The notes under the pieces were generated by a model. It saw nothing but the letters and a program-made list of their open reading frames with translations. It did not search any database and had not been told where the DNA came from. From a virus, in IMG/VR virus record IMGVR_UViG_3300008627_000014, positions 1 through 44,237 of that record: DNA of 44,237 nt; one strand, written 5' to 3'. How positions within the stretch are numbered: position 1 is the stretch's first letter; every line of letters begins with the position of its first letter. A program made the translations under genes and the position numbers. Below are positions 30,590 to 38,368 of this stretch, one piece after another.

Positions 30590-30837
30590 TTGAAAGAGTT
30601 AAAGGTAAGAAACACCCTGATGACGAAATCATATTGTTTAATGGACACGCACCTAGTTTCTTAGAACTGTTAGAGACTATACTTCTTCATGTGAGGAATG
30701 AGGATAATATTTATCCTCCTCCAAAATATAAGGGAGGGGCTATGTTGCAGGAGTTCTTCATTAAGTATATAGGGGAGAGAAGAATGCCTAGTGATGACGA
30801 ACTTAAAGAACTAAGGTTGGGAAAGTATAGACCATGA
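30586..30837 (+). CDS. Hypothetical protein
   Basis: 83 residues from ATG 30586, coupled to the previous stop; the frame is open to 30568. GHAPSFLELLETILLHVRNE and YPPPKYKGGAMLQEFFIKYI show a compact alpha fold. Unknown. Confidence 0.5.
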   Translation: MIERVKGKKHPDDEIILFNGHAPSFLELLETILLHVRNEDNIYPPPKYKGGAMLQEFFIKYIGERRMPSDDELKELRLGKYRP

Positions 30838-31304
30838 CCAAATGTGCCAACTTTGTTTGCTTGAATGAGGCTAGTGGGCTTAAGAGACTTAGGGGAAAAT
30901 TCTGCAAGAGATGTCTACAAGATAACAAACCATTTGTTTTCCAATGTGAAACTTGTAATAATACATTTATTCCAAAGGGTAAAACATTCTCTGTCATACC
31001 AAAATCATGTTCATCTAAGTGTAGGAATAGACGTAAGTATCTTAGAAATGGAAAGGAGTGGTCAAAAAAATATGCCAAGAAACACCCTAGACCTAAAGTA
31101 ATGAAGAAAGCAAAACTATGTAAGAATTGTGATGAAGCGTTCAAGGGATTTGAAAGGCGAGTATTTTGTACAAAGAAATGTGCTAGTGAGTTTGACCGTA
31201 AGTATAATAAAATGAATAGATTGTTTAAGTATACTAAGAAGATGGTGGAACAACATCTGAATCTTTCAAAGCCTCAAGAAACTCTCTACGTGACTCGTCA
31301 TTAA
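30834..31304 (+). CDS. Basic protein with multiple Cys zinc sites
   Basis: 156 residues, last gene of the plus run. Cys pairs: CANFVC, CKRC, CETC, CSSKC, CKNC and CTKKC. The pattern CKNCDEAFKGFERRVFCTKKC resembles small zinc modules in HNH and recombination proteins. Very basic (KKYAKKHPRPKVMKKAK), so it probably binds nucleic acid. Its end overlaps the opposite gene by 71 nt. Confidence 0.55.
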   Translation: MTKCANFVCLNEASGLKRLRGKFCKRCLQDNKPFVFQCETCNNTFIPKGKTFSVIPKSCSSKCRNRRKYLRNGKEWSKKYAKKHPRPKVMKKAKLCKNCDEAFKGFERRVFCTKKCASEFDRKYNKMNRLFKYTKKMVEQHLNLSKPQETLYVTRH

Positions 31305-31680
31305 ATCTGTCCTTGAATATATTGGGACAGTTATAATGCTGGACATCTACTACTATGCAGTCATTCCACTCTAGAGTTTTTTTCTGAACCCTGTCCCTTT
31401 CGCTAGTCATAGAGCCTGAGTGATGTTGGTCTTGGACTCTTACTACTATGGGCATTTGTTTTTCTCTGAATACTACTATGTCTAGTGTTTCTTTTTCTTG
31501 TCTTTCTGTTACACTCCCCACGAAATCTCCTTTCATTAGTTTGCTAAAGTTCCATTGAATTTTTATATCTGCTGTAGGGTATAGTTCCTTAAGTATACTT
31601 AGGCAGACATCTTCTCCGTGACCGATAAAGTTCCCATTAACATCTTTATACATGATTACCATATCCCCTATATGCTTCAT
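31234..31680 (-). CDS. PD-(D/E)XK-like nuclease
   Basis: 148 residues; ATG 31680, or ATG 31662 with GGGGAT ahead. HGEDVCLSILKELYP near the start supplies a helix with Glu, ETLDIVVFREKQMPIVVRVQD a possible D...(E/Q)xQ core strand pair. Together they look like an archaeal resolvase or endonuclease fold. The exact catalytic Lys is missing (Val-Arg-Val-Gln), so activity is uncertain. Confidence 0.45.
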   Translation of the reverse strand: MKHIGDMVIMYKDVNGNFIGHGEDVCLSILKELYPTADIKIQWNFSKLMKGDFVGSVTERQEKETLDIVVFREKQMPIVVRVQDQHHSGSMTSERDRVQKKTLEWNDCIVVDVQHYNCPNIFKDRFNDESRREFLEALKDSDVVPPSS

Positions 31681-31813
31681 CGACTTCGCATTTCAAACAG
31701 GTAGAAAAGAAACTATTCTTTCCACACGAATTACATATATTAAGTTTCCTTGTGAAAGTTTTACCACTAAATGATTTCTTTAATCCTTTAATGAATCCAC
31801 TAATTATGCTCAT
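31646..31813 (-). CDS. Small zinc-ribbon protein
   Basis: 55 residues: a basic amphipathic N-terminus (SGFIKGLKKSFSGKTFTRKL), then CNSCG and CLKC. It overlaps the genes on both sides. Confidence 0.5.
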   Translation of the reverse strand: MSIISGFIKGLKKSFSGKTFTRKLNICNSCGKNSFFSTCLKCEVDEAYRGYGNHV

Positions 31814-32144
31814 AGATTCTCTCTAGAACTTCCCACTTCTTAAGTGTTGTGGAATATCTGACATTAAATACCATAGCCTTTGAGTCTTTTACTTTGTTTA
31901 CCCATTCTATTATTGGTTGTTTCTTCGCCCACGCATTTGTTTTAATTTGAATGAATACTAGTTTATTATTTGGGTCAAGGCATATACCATCCCATAAATT
32001 CCACAAGTCCAATGCCCTATACCATGAACCTTTCTCTTTTGATTTATAAACCAAGTCATGTCTCCTACCGTGAGGCTTTAACCAAATTTCCGTATAACCT
32101 TTTTCTAATAAGTATAGTACAACCTTACGATTAGAGTAACGCAT
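31800..32144 (-). CDS. PD-(D/E)XK nuclease, resolvase-like
   Basis: 114 residues. DGICLDPNNKLVFIQIKTNAW is a clear D-(x)n-QxK core (usually D...ExK). RRHDLVYKSKEKGSWYRALD precedes it. The size suits a Holliday-junction resolvase or VRR-like nuclease. GAGGAGAT stands 10-15 nt upstream. Position next to RadA supports a recombination role. Confidence 0.55.
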   Translation of the reverse strand: MRYSNRKVVLYLLEKGYTEIWLKPHGRRHDLVYKSKEKGSWYRALDLWNLWDGICLDPNNKLVFIQIKTNAWAKKQPIIEWVNKVKDSKAMVFNVRYSTTLKKWEVLERIYEHN

Positions 32145-32200
32145 TCTTTGACGTGGATTGATTTTAAATCATCTCCTCGTGTGAGAATTAAGTATAAGAT

Positions 32201-32325
32201 GATAAGGCGTCAATGAAAGGAAAACAACTAGAATCCACAAAAGGGATATCTAAAAACCTTGAGTTTGCTTTTGTAGGCAAGCTCTCAAAGAGAGACCTCT
32301 TATCACAAACTTCTAGCCTTATCAA
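32201..32325 (-). ncRNA. Candidate structured RNA with own promoter
   Basis: Read on the minus strand, the region starts TTGATAAGGCTAGAA and ends TTCTAG ... GCCTTATC. GATAAGGC (32316-32323) pairs perfectly with GCCTTATC (32201-32208), and CTAGAA with TTCTAG inside it. An inner CTCTC-TTT-GAGAG hairpin lies near 32283-32295. A TATA box (about 32347-32358) with a CCCCAACC box is placed so that transcription would begin within a few bases of the closing stem. No ORF on this strand fits. It may instead be the leader of the nuclease gene at 32144. Confidence 0.5.
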
Positions 32326-32344
32326 CATAGTAAGTATACTTAGT

Positions 32345-32369
32345 TATAGTATAAAAAGGTTGGGGAAAG
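32345..32369 (-). promoter_or_regulatory. Promoter with CCCCAACC box
   Basis: Minus-strand CTTTCCCCAACCTTTTTATA just past the radA stop. The TATA box is about 25 nt ahead of the start of the candidate RNA. Confidence 0.6.
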
Positions 32370-33392
32370 TTATTCCACATCGTCTATACCTTTTTCATTC
32401 AAGGTGTATTGGCATTCAAGTAGTGCATCCTTTGGACTATCTACCATACGTGCTATACGTTTCTTTCCCTGTTTCTTAAAGTATATTCTATAGGTACTCG
32501 CGTGACCTACAACATTTCCTCCAATAGGTTTTATTGGGTCGCCAAACATAACACTTGGGTCTGTTTGCACTTGGTTAGTGAACAAAACTGTACACTTAAA
32601 GTAATAGCATATATTCTTTAAATGAGTCATGACTCTTCTTAACTTGTTTTGTCTTGCAGACAGAGTACCTCTTCCTATGTATTCTTCTGCGTATTGTCCT
32701 ATTATTCCGTCTACTACTACTAAGGCTGTGGGGTTTGCTACTAGTAATGATGTTATCTTCCCCTCCTCAAGTTCATAGTCTTCGGTGTTAGGAGTGTGTC
32801 TGTAAGTAATATTCTGAAGTAGTTCCTTTGCTTTGTCTTCCGAATCAACAAGTTCACGATTGACAAGAATCTCTACAAGTCTTTTAGGTTTGAAAGTATC
32901 TTCACAGTCAAACCATACAACGTGTCCACCTTTTGCTAATACATTAGCGACAGCTGTAAGGCTGAACTGTGTCTTGCCTGAACCAAACTCACCGTATATT
33001 TCATACAGTGCTTCTGGTGACATACCACCACCTAACAAATCATCTAACTCTTTGACACCAATAACAATTTTATCAATATCTTCTTGATAGTCAAGTAAGT
33101 CAAGTGCTGACATTTGCGTACTTCGTACAAGTCCTTTATCTTCTAGCATATGTTTTGCTTTAAGAACCCAGCCTTGTGCAGTAGTCTTATCGGCTCCTGT
33201 TAATTCTTCTATCTCTCTTGCTCCCCTTATACATAAGTCATATAGATTATCTATACCAAATCCAGCAAGTTTATCGATAGTCACTTTACCAACTCCTTTT
33301 AGTTGGGCTAAACCAATATCTAATTTTTCTATCACTTCAACAGCTTCCTCATCGGAAGCATCAGTAATGATAGCACTCTCTTCGCTAGTCAT
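32370..33392 (-). CDS. radA: RadA/Rad51-family recombinase
   Basis: 340 residues, the usual length of archaeal RadA. Helix-hairpin-helix N-domain (LAQLKGVGKVTIDKLAGFGI, 28-47), then Walker A GEFGSGKTQ (134-142), Walker B LVVVDGIIGQY, and the C-terminal core with LFTNQVQTDPS and PIGGNVVGHASTYRIYF. It forms filaments on single-stranded DNA for strand exchange, here for viral replication or repair. It has its own promoter, sharing the CCCCAACC box with MCM. Confidence 0.92.
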   Translation of the reverse strand: MTSEESAIITDASDEEAVEVIEKLDIGLAQLKGVGKVTIDKLAGFGIDNLYDLCIRGAREIEELTGADKTTAQGWVLKAKHMLEDKGLVRSTQMSALDLLDYQEDIDKIVIGVKELDDLLGGGMSPEALYEIYGEFGSGKTQFSLTAVANVLAKGGHVVWFDCEDTFKPKRLVEILVNRELVDSEDKAKELLQNITYRHTPNTEDYELEEGKITSLLVANPTALVVVDGIIGQYAEEYIGRGTLSARQNKLRRVMTHLKNICYYFKCTVLFTNQVQTDPSVMFGDPIKPIGGNVVGHASTYRIYFKKQGKKRIARMVDSPKDALLECQYTLNEKGIDDVE

Positions 33393-33410
33393 TACATATG
33401 ATTAATTACT

Positions 33411-33433
33411 TAATATAAAAAGGTTGGGGAAAG
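33411..33433 (-). promoter_or_regulatory. radA promoter with CCCCAACC box
   Basis: Minus-strand CTTTCCCCAACCTTTTTATA, 20-40 nt ahead of the ATG at 33392. Identical over the box and TATA to the promoter at 32345. Confidence 0.65.
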
Positions 33434-33441
33434 TAATGGTT

Positions 33442-35439
33442 CTACAGAACCTCTACTGATTTTTTCCATACCCCTGAACCTTTCATTACAATTTCATTTG
33501 CTCTTTCCAAGTCCGACATGACTTTCTGTGCTTCATGTTTTGTGAACTTGCCAGTTTCAATTAGTTTTTCAATGAACTCTTTTGATTTGAACAAATCATT
33601 CTCATTCATACAAAGTCTCATTACTTTATGGATTGCAATTTCTTTACTGTCGGCTTTTCCTACGAATTGATTTTGAATTGATTCTCCTTTATCCAAGTCT
33701 ACATTAAGACTTTTGTATGAGGACTTTAAAAGATTTGTTACGATTTCCAAGTCTTCACTTGTTACTTCATCTCTAAGCATTAACTTAGCGTGTGCATATG
33801 CAAGACGCATAATTCCTTCAAGTTGACGAGTGCCAACTGCAAGTCCTTCATTTCCTTTACTTGCACGTCTAAGTGTATGGTAAAGTTTCTTGGCTTCTTT
33901 AATCAAGTCTTTGTTAATCTTTGGTTCAAGGTCTCTTGCATGATTCAAGTATGCTGTCATTTGTTCTACGTTCAAGTAGACATCTTCTTGATTAGTTTCC
34001 TCATCAAAGAAATCATTAAGTATGTGGTTTGCTTTCAAGTCGTCATAGTTCTCATCAACCTTATCCACGATGAGCCAAATCAAATCAAACCTAGACAGTA
34101 TGGTTGCTGTCAATTGTAGGTTGTCTGATAGGCTTGACTCTGGGTCATACTTTCCACCGATTGGGTTGGCTGCTGCGAGTATACTTGTCTTAGTTGGAAG
34201 ACTCATGATGATACCTGCTTTTGCGATTGAAGTTGTCTGTTGTTCCATAGCCTCATGTATGGCACTTCGGTCATTTGCTGTCATCTTATCGAACTCGTCT
34301 ATCATTGCAAAGCCACCTGAACAAATCGGGAGAACTCCTGCCATTGCTACCTTTCTTCCAGAGTCTAGCGTGACAATTCCAATGGTAAGTCCTGCTGATG
34401 TTGAACCCTTACCTGATGTGTATAGGGATAATTGAGTTACTGACTTTGCATATTGTAACATTACTGATTTTGCCATGCTTGGGTCTCCTACTAGTATTTG
34501 GTTTATGTTTGCTCTTTTTGCTCCTTTCTTTCCCCCGACTAGTTGTAACATCATTGCTAACTTCATATCCTTATAGAGTTGGTTAGCATAGATTGTTGGA
34601 GCAAATGAATCAATAAGTTTGTCACAATAACCCCCCTTAATTGAGTCAGATTTATACTTCTCTAATTCTGCTATAGTGGGTAACAATGGTTCTGTTGACA
34701 CTTTATCTACCATTGAAGTTATTTCTATGAATATATCATTCTCATTATCCTTACCGGGACGTGAATGAAATATACCTGTCATCAACTTTTTTTGACCCGG
34801 AAACGCACTACCTACATGACTGTCGTATATCTTTGCTTCGAATGAAACAGAGTTGTTGAACTTTGCTTCCTCGATAGGTTCTTGTATGACGATAGTCTGA
34901 ACGTAGCCTGTAATGATAGTCTCTCTTTTTATATCACATTTAGCTTTTTTACACCCTGCATAACTACAGAATACTGATGGTAATGATTTGTCAAAGTCTG
35001 CTCTTGATTCATATTCATTATCACATTTAGGACAAACTACCTTACATGATTTGGTATAAGTCTTCCATGAATCCCCTGCTACAATATCACAGTTGAATGA
35101 TATAGGAGAGTTCTCATGGTCTTGAGGGTTGATGTCATGTAACAGAATTGTTTCATCTGTGGTGAATTCTATCTTCAATGCATTGAATGTAAGTTCAACT
35201 TCTATGTCAGGATATACCTCACTAAGTATTGAAAATACTGCTTTCTTATATTCTGCTCTAAATCTAACAGGGTCTGATAGATAATAGTCTATGAATTCTG
35301 AATCATTTACATTTACTGTTAATGTACTTGTAGGTTTTAGTTTAGTTAATGTATTGATTGTTTCCTTTCTAGACTGAATTACACCTACCAACCTATCTCT
35401 GATTGCAGAGTCAGTATAGAGTATTTCTTCTTCACTCAA
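33442..35439 (-). CDS. mcm: MCM replicative helicase
   Basis: 665 residues, full length for an archaeal MCM. Zinc site CPKC...CSYAGC (136-163), Walker A GDPSMAKS (318-325), Walker B FAMIDEFDKM (377-386), sensor 1 AAANP (422-426), arginine finger LSRFDLIWL (448-456), and a winged helix at the C-terminus. The Walker A replaces the usual GTAKS with SMAKS. It should unwind the viral genome as a hexamer. The start overlaps the gene before (ATGA), so the two are co-transcribed. Confidence 0.95.
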   Translation of the reverse strand: MSEEEILYTDSAIRDRLVGVIQSRKETINTLTKLKPTSTLTVNVNDSEFIDYYLSDPVRFRAEYKKAVFSILSEVYPDIEVELTFNALKIEFTTDETILLHDINPQDHENSPISFNCDIVAGDSWKTYTKSCKVVCPKCDNEYESRADFDKSLPSVFCSYAGCKKAKCDIKRETIITGYVQTIVIQEPIEEAKFNNSVSFEAKIYDSHVGSAFPGQKKLMTGIFHSRPGKDNENDIFIEITSMVDKVSTEPLLPTIAELEKYKSDSIKGGYCDKLIDSFAPTIYANQLYKDMKLAMMLQLVGGKKGAKRANINQILVGDPSMAKSVMLQYAKSVTQLSLYTSGKGSTSAGLTIGIVTLDSGRKVAMAGVLPICSGGFAMIDEFDKMTANDRSAIHEAMEQQTTSIAKAGIIMSLPTKTSILAAANPIGGKYDPESSLSDNLQLTATILSRFDLIWLIVDKVDENYDDLKANHILNDFFDEETNQEDVYLNVEQMTAYLNHARDLEPKINKDLIKEAKKLYHTLRRASKGNEGLAVGTRQLEGIMRLAYAHAKLMLRDEVTSEDLEIVTNLLKSSYKSLNVDLDKGESIQNQFVGKADSKEIAIHKVMRLCMNENDLFKSKEFIEKLIETGKFTKHEAQKVMSDLERANEIVMKGSGVWKKSVEVL

Positions 35440-35771
35440 GAAATAATTCCCTCTATTCTTTTATCAATTATGTTACCAAGTTGTCTATGTCTCTTCTGAA
35501 ATTTTTTAATATCTGGTTGTGGCATAGCCTTTATAAAATTCTTCCATTGTTCAATCTCAGAATAAAACATTGGCATTGCTACAATATCTTTATTTGTAAA
35601 GTCTGTAATTTTTAATGGTACATCTTTGTTGTTAAGATAGTATTCATTGGCAGCAACACCAAGAAATTGTGAGAATGAAATATGGTTTGGTCTGATGGAA
35701 TCAATCAATTTGAATGAGCCACGATTATCATCAGTCATAGATATTGTTATCACACTTCGTTCTAATTTCAT
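35436..35771 (-). CDS. Ribbon-helix-helix-like protein ahead of MCM
   Basis: 111 residues. RSVITISMTDDNRGSFKLID, followed by ISFSQFLGVAANEYYL, fits a ribbon-helix-helix DNA-binding domain at 5-47. The rest is helical and basic (IKKFQKRHRQLGNIIDKRIE). Coupled to MCM; it may regulate the operon or act at the origin. Inference from pattern. Confidence 0.5.
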   Translation of the reverse strand: MKLERSVITISMTDDNRGSFKLIDSIRPNHISFSQFLGVAANEYYLNNKDVPLKITDFTNKDIVAMPMFYSEIEQWKNFIKAMPQPDIKKFQKRHRQLGNIIDKRIEGIIS

Positions 35772-35789
35772 AACGCTACTGCGTAAGTA

Positions 35790-35808
35790 TAGTATATAAC
35801 GGTTGGGG
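35790..35808 (-). promoter_or_regulatory. MCM operon promoter with CCCCAACC box
   Basis: Minus-strand CCCCAACCGTTATATACTAT about 25-35 nt ahead of the ATG at 35771. The third promoter with this box. Confidence 0.6.
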
Positions 35809-35830
35809 TATGTTTGGTAAGTTAAATAAG

Positions 35831-35853
35831 TTATTTAAATTATTTATTTAAGT
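35831..35853 (-). repeat. 23-nt repeat, copy B
   Basis: Inverted copy of 12413-12435, in the gap ahead of the MCM operon promoter. Confidence 0.55.
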
Positions 35854-35874
35854 TAGAAAAAGATAAAGGAATTT

Positions 35875-36000
35875 CTAGACTGTTTTTCCAAGTCTAAAGG
35901 TCTTACCCTCTTTTTCTAGTTTCTGAGAAATAACTCCTGCACTTCCAATTGGAACACAAAGAGGATTATCAGCACCGTCTACATGAATTTCAATATACAT
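35875..36000 (-). CDS. Hypothetical micro-protein
   Basis: 41 residues from ATG 36000, chosen because a TATA box (ACTTTTATACC, about 36020-36032) stands 25 nt ahead; the same frame is open upstream to 36126. YIEIHVDGADNPLCVPIGSA suggests a small beta protein. Confidence 0.45.
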   Translation of the reverse strand: MYIEIHVDGADNPLCVPIGSAGVISQKLEKEGKTFRLGKTV

Positions 36001-36067
36001 AGAATCTATTAGAACTTGAGGGTATAAAAGTATAGTGGAATATAAAAGAAAAAAATTGGAAAAAATA

Positions 36068-36361
36068 CTAAGTCCAAATATTACCAGTATCTGGTTTAAT
36101 ATCTTTATATATATTGGCACATCCACATTGACATTTATGTGATTCTATTTTGCCTAACACAACTCTTTCCTTAATAATTTTCTCAATAACTCTCCTATTT
36201 ATATTAGGAAATTCTTTTACCAAGTCATTAGCCAAGAATTCATTTGGGTTATAATGTATCCATTCCAATATCAGTTCCTTTTGGGTGGGTTTTTTGGTTT
36301 CTATATCATGTGTAGACTTTGCTGATACTTTGTTTTGTCTTATTGGTTTAGATATGACCAC
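36068..36361 (-). CDS. Winged-helix-like protein with Cys tail
   Basis: 97 residues. Residues 27-75 read as a winged helix (KELILEWIHYNPNEFLANDL, FPNINRRVIEKIIKERVVLG). CQCGC near 78-82 suggests a metal site. Probably a transcription regulator. It overlaps the phosphoesterase gene by 14 nt. Confidence 0.5.
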   Translation of the reverse strand: MVISKPIRQNKVSAKSTHDIETKKPTQKELILEWIHYNPNEFLANDLVKEFPNINRRVIEKIIKERVVLGKIESHKCQCGCANIYKDIKPDTGNIWT

Positions 36362-37148
36362 TGATTTTCCCCTCCGAAGCCTTGATACTTAATGTTGCAG
36401 TTCCCGGTTTACTATAGACAACCTCATTCTTTCTGTCCATATATCCATCTGCACCATCTACTAATGTATGACAGAATGTTCCTGCATTGACTAGATGTAT
36501 GTCTCTCTCCCATCTCTGACCTTTTTCAAAGTTAAAGTCATTTGCTATCTCTGGAGTATACCGTTTTTGATGTAAGTGTCCACACAGGAATATATCTGCA
36601 TAGACATTCTTTTTCATCTGGTCAAACATACGTTCAGGTTTACCACCACCACTACCATGTATTGCTAGTATGGTTAATTGCATAAGTATTTCTTCCTCAT
36701 GTTTAATCTCTAGTCCTATCATGGCTCTACTTCCCAAGAAATCTATTTCATGTGGAGTAGTAAAGTGATTCTCTAAATAACTTCTAGTAATTTGTGGTAT
36801 TTTATATTCGTGATTACCATGTAGTAATCCCCATATCTTTTCATTTTCAGATATAGAATGTTCGTCTATCAATGGTTGTGTAAGTTTATCCCATTTCAAA
36901 CGTTGATTATCAATGTCATGTTCTTTAGACATATCAGGATTAAATCTCTTATCGAATGTAGTGATAGCATCTATTTGGTCACCTAAGAAAAGTGTGTACC
37001 TGTCAGGGTCATCTGCTATTGATTGCACCCTATCTTTGTATAGTTCTTCATCAAACCCTGCGTGTCCAATATGGATGTCGCTTAAGGGTTCAAGATGAAT
37101 CATATCATCTCTGTTGTTTAATTCTATAGTTACTTTCTTACTAAACAT
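36348..37148 (-). CDS. Calcineurin-like metallophosphoesterase
   Basis: 266 residues with all five family motifs: SDIHIGH (Asp24, His26), FLGDQID (Gly56-Asp57), LLHGNHEY (Asn112, His113), AIHGSGGG (His164) and CGHLHQKR (His191, His193). It would hydrolyse phosphodiesters, either as a nuclease related to Mre11 or as a phosphatase. The N-terminus lacks extra nuclease domains. Promoter at 37164. Next to replication genes, so DNA end processing is plausible. Confidence 0.85.
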   Translation of the reverse strand: MFSKKVTIELNNRDDMIHLEPLSDIHIGHAGFDEELYKDRVQSIADDPDRYTLFLGDQIDAITTFDKRFNPDMSKEHDIDNQRLKWDKLTQPLIDEHSISENEKIWGLLHGNHEYKIPQITRSYLENHFTTPHEIDFLGSRAMIGLEIKHEEEILMQLTILAIHGSGGGKPERMFDQMKKNVYADIFLCGHLHQKRYTPEIANDFNFEKGQRWERDIHLVNAGTFCHTLVDGADGYMDRKNEVVYSKPGTATLSIKASEGKISGHI

Positions 37149-37163
37149 AAGGACGGTACTACG

Positions 37164-37176
37164 GTATAGTATTTAA
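37164..37176 (-). promoter_or_regulatory. TATA box of phosphoesterase gene
   Basis: Minus-strand GTTAAATACTATA about 22 nt ahead of the ATG at 37148. It matches the promoters at 14761, 15127 and 38032. Confidence 0.6.
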
Positions 37177-37179
37177 CCA

Positions 37180-37569
37180 TTACCTAATGTTTGGATTAGG
37201 TTGATTCCATAACTTTCTAGTCTTTTCTTTTTCCTCATCAGATATTACCATAAAGTCTATGTCATCCAATAGTTCTCCATTTGGATGCCATTGTGCCTTA
37301 TGTTCTGATATAGTATGTCCATGTATTTCGGGGTGTCTATCAAAAAAATCATCAACATAACAATGACCAGAGTTACCCAAACATAACTCACATTTAACAT
37401 AGTCTTCTTTCTTACCTTTGTAGAATTTATTCTCTGGAGGTTTATTACACCATTTACCATCAGACCTTTTATGGTTTTCTAGTTTCCATTTTCCAGTCTT
37501 TTTGTTAAAGTCGTAATCCCAACCGAGATTCTTATGTTTACATTTGTTACAAGTTTTTGTTCCTGTCAT
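37180..37569 (-). CDS. Hypothetical Cys/His protein
   Basis: 129 residues. CNKCKHKNLGW at the start, then CNKPP, CELCLGNSGHC and several His near HGHTISEHKAQWH. It looks like two zinc sites. Basic first half. A TATA box lies at 37591-37600. A distant HNH nuclease cannot be excluded, but no HNH core is clear. Confidence 0.5.
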   Translation of the reverse strand: MTGTKTCNKCKHKNLGWDYDFNKKTGKWKLENHKRSDGKWCNKPPENKFYKGKKEDYVKCELCLGNSGHCYVDDFFDRHPEIHGHTISEHKAQWHPNGELLDDIDFMVISDEEKEKTRKLWNQPNPNIR

Positions 37570-37618
37570 AAATAAAAAAGGGGGGTTGTAAGTATATAAC
37601 AGTTACTCAATGTTCTGA

Positions 37619-38014
37619 TTAAATGGTTTTTGAACTCAATACAGTAAACAATTGGTCTACCAATTTTGAACGAATTTGTCCAAATGTATGAGTGTTCTCA
37701 TCCAAGTCAGGATACAAAACCTTTACGGCTTTGTGAGCTGCTGCTATACCTTGTACAACTTTTTCCATTGATTCAGTATAGTTGGCAGGAACTTCTACAT
37801 CAGGGCAAACGGTAGTAATTGTTTGCTTTTGGTAGGAACTCTGTCTCCCAAATGAACCAGTGGATGCTGGAATGTTTTTAGACTTTTGTGTCTCGAAACA
37901 ATCGTTATCAGAACAAGTAGCTTTTGGTTCTTTGGAGTAAAAGATTTTGTCTCCTACTTTCCAAGAGTTACCACAATGACTACAAGTTCCTTTGTATCTT
38001 GCATCTATAGGCAT
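37619..38014 (-). CDS. Protein with N-terminal zinc finger
   Basis: 131 residues from ATG 38014 (the TATA box at 38032-38043 decides over ATG 38083). CSHCGNSWKVGDKIFYSKEP and CSDNDC form a PARP/topoisomerase-like four-Cys site near 11-43. The C-terminal half is helical (KVVQGIAAAHKAVKVLYP). Possibly single-strand or damaged DNA binding. Confidence 0.5.
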   Translation of the reverse strand: MPIDARYKGTCSHCGNSWKVGDKIFYSKEPKATCSDNDCFETQKSKNIPASTGSFGRQSSYQKQTITTVCPDVEVPANYTESMEKVVQGIAAAHKAVKVLYPDLDENTHTFGQIRSKLVDQLFTVLSSKTI

Positions 38015-38031
38015 AGTGTAATTATTAGTAG

Positions 38032-38043
38032 TATAGTATTTAA
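38032..38043 (-). promoter_or_regulatory. TATA box of gene at 38014
   Basis: Minus-strand GTTAAATACTATAC about 24 nt ahead of the ATG. Confidence 0.6.
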
Positions 38044-38113
38044 CGTTATGGGTATGTTCATGTGTTTTCTTTTCTCCCCTCAAGATTTAAATATAACTAA
38101 TATAATTGATAAT

Positions 38114-38368
38114 ATGGCACAACGAAGAAGTGGTAATTCACACACTACGATTTCAATCACTTGGGATGATAAGGATGAGTTTAGAAGATATGCAAGTAAA
38201 GTAAAATCCACCAAAAATGGTGAGATGTATGAAAGTGATGCTGTTCTTTTTCATAAGATGTTAGAATTATATAAAGATAAAATCATAAAAGAACCTATGG
38301 ATAAAGCACAACCTACTTATCCTAATAAAATTTCTCTAAGTGATGTCCAGCAAGATTTTTCTCTCTAG
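38114..38368 (+). CDS. Ribbon-helix-helix-like regulator
   Basis: 84 residues from ATG 38114; GATTTAAATATAAC (38083-38096) is its TATA box. SHTTISITWDDKDEFRRYA, followed by YESDAVLFHKMLELYKDK, fits a CopG-type ribbon-helix-helix. It is an isolated plus-strand gene divergent from the zinc gene, so it is a good candidate regulator. It overlaps the end of the RNase H gene opposite. Confidence 0.55.
   Translation: MAQRRSGNSHTTISITWDDKDEFRRYASKVKSTKNGEMYESDAVLFHKMLELYKDKIIKEPMDKAQPTYPNKISLSDVQQDFSL

Noticed and set aside
32213-32479. Plus-strand 88-codon frame
   Set aside because: Its second half lies over the end of radA, the first half over the candidate RNA; the product looks unstructured and no good promoter points to it.
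37180-37569. HNH endonuclease
   Set aside because: Cys pairs are present, but the His-Asn-His core could not be placed.
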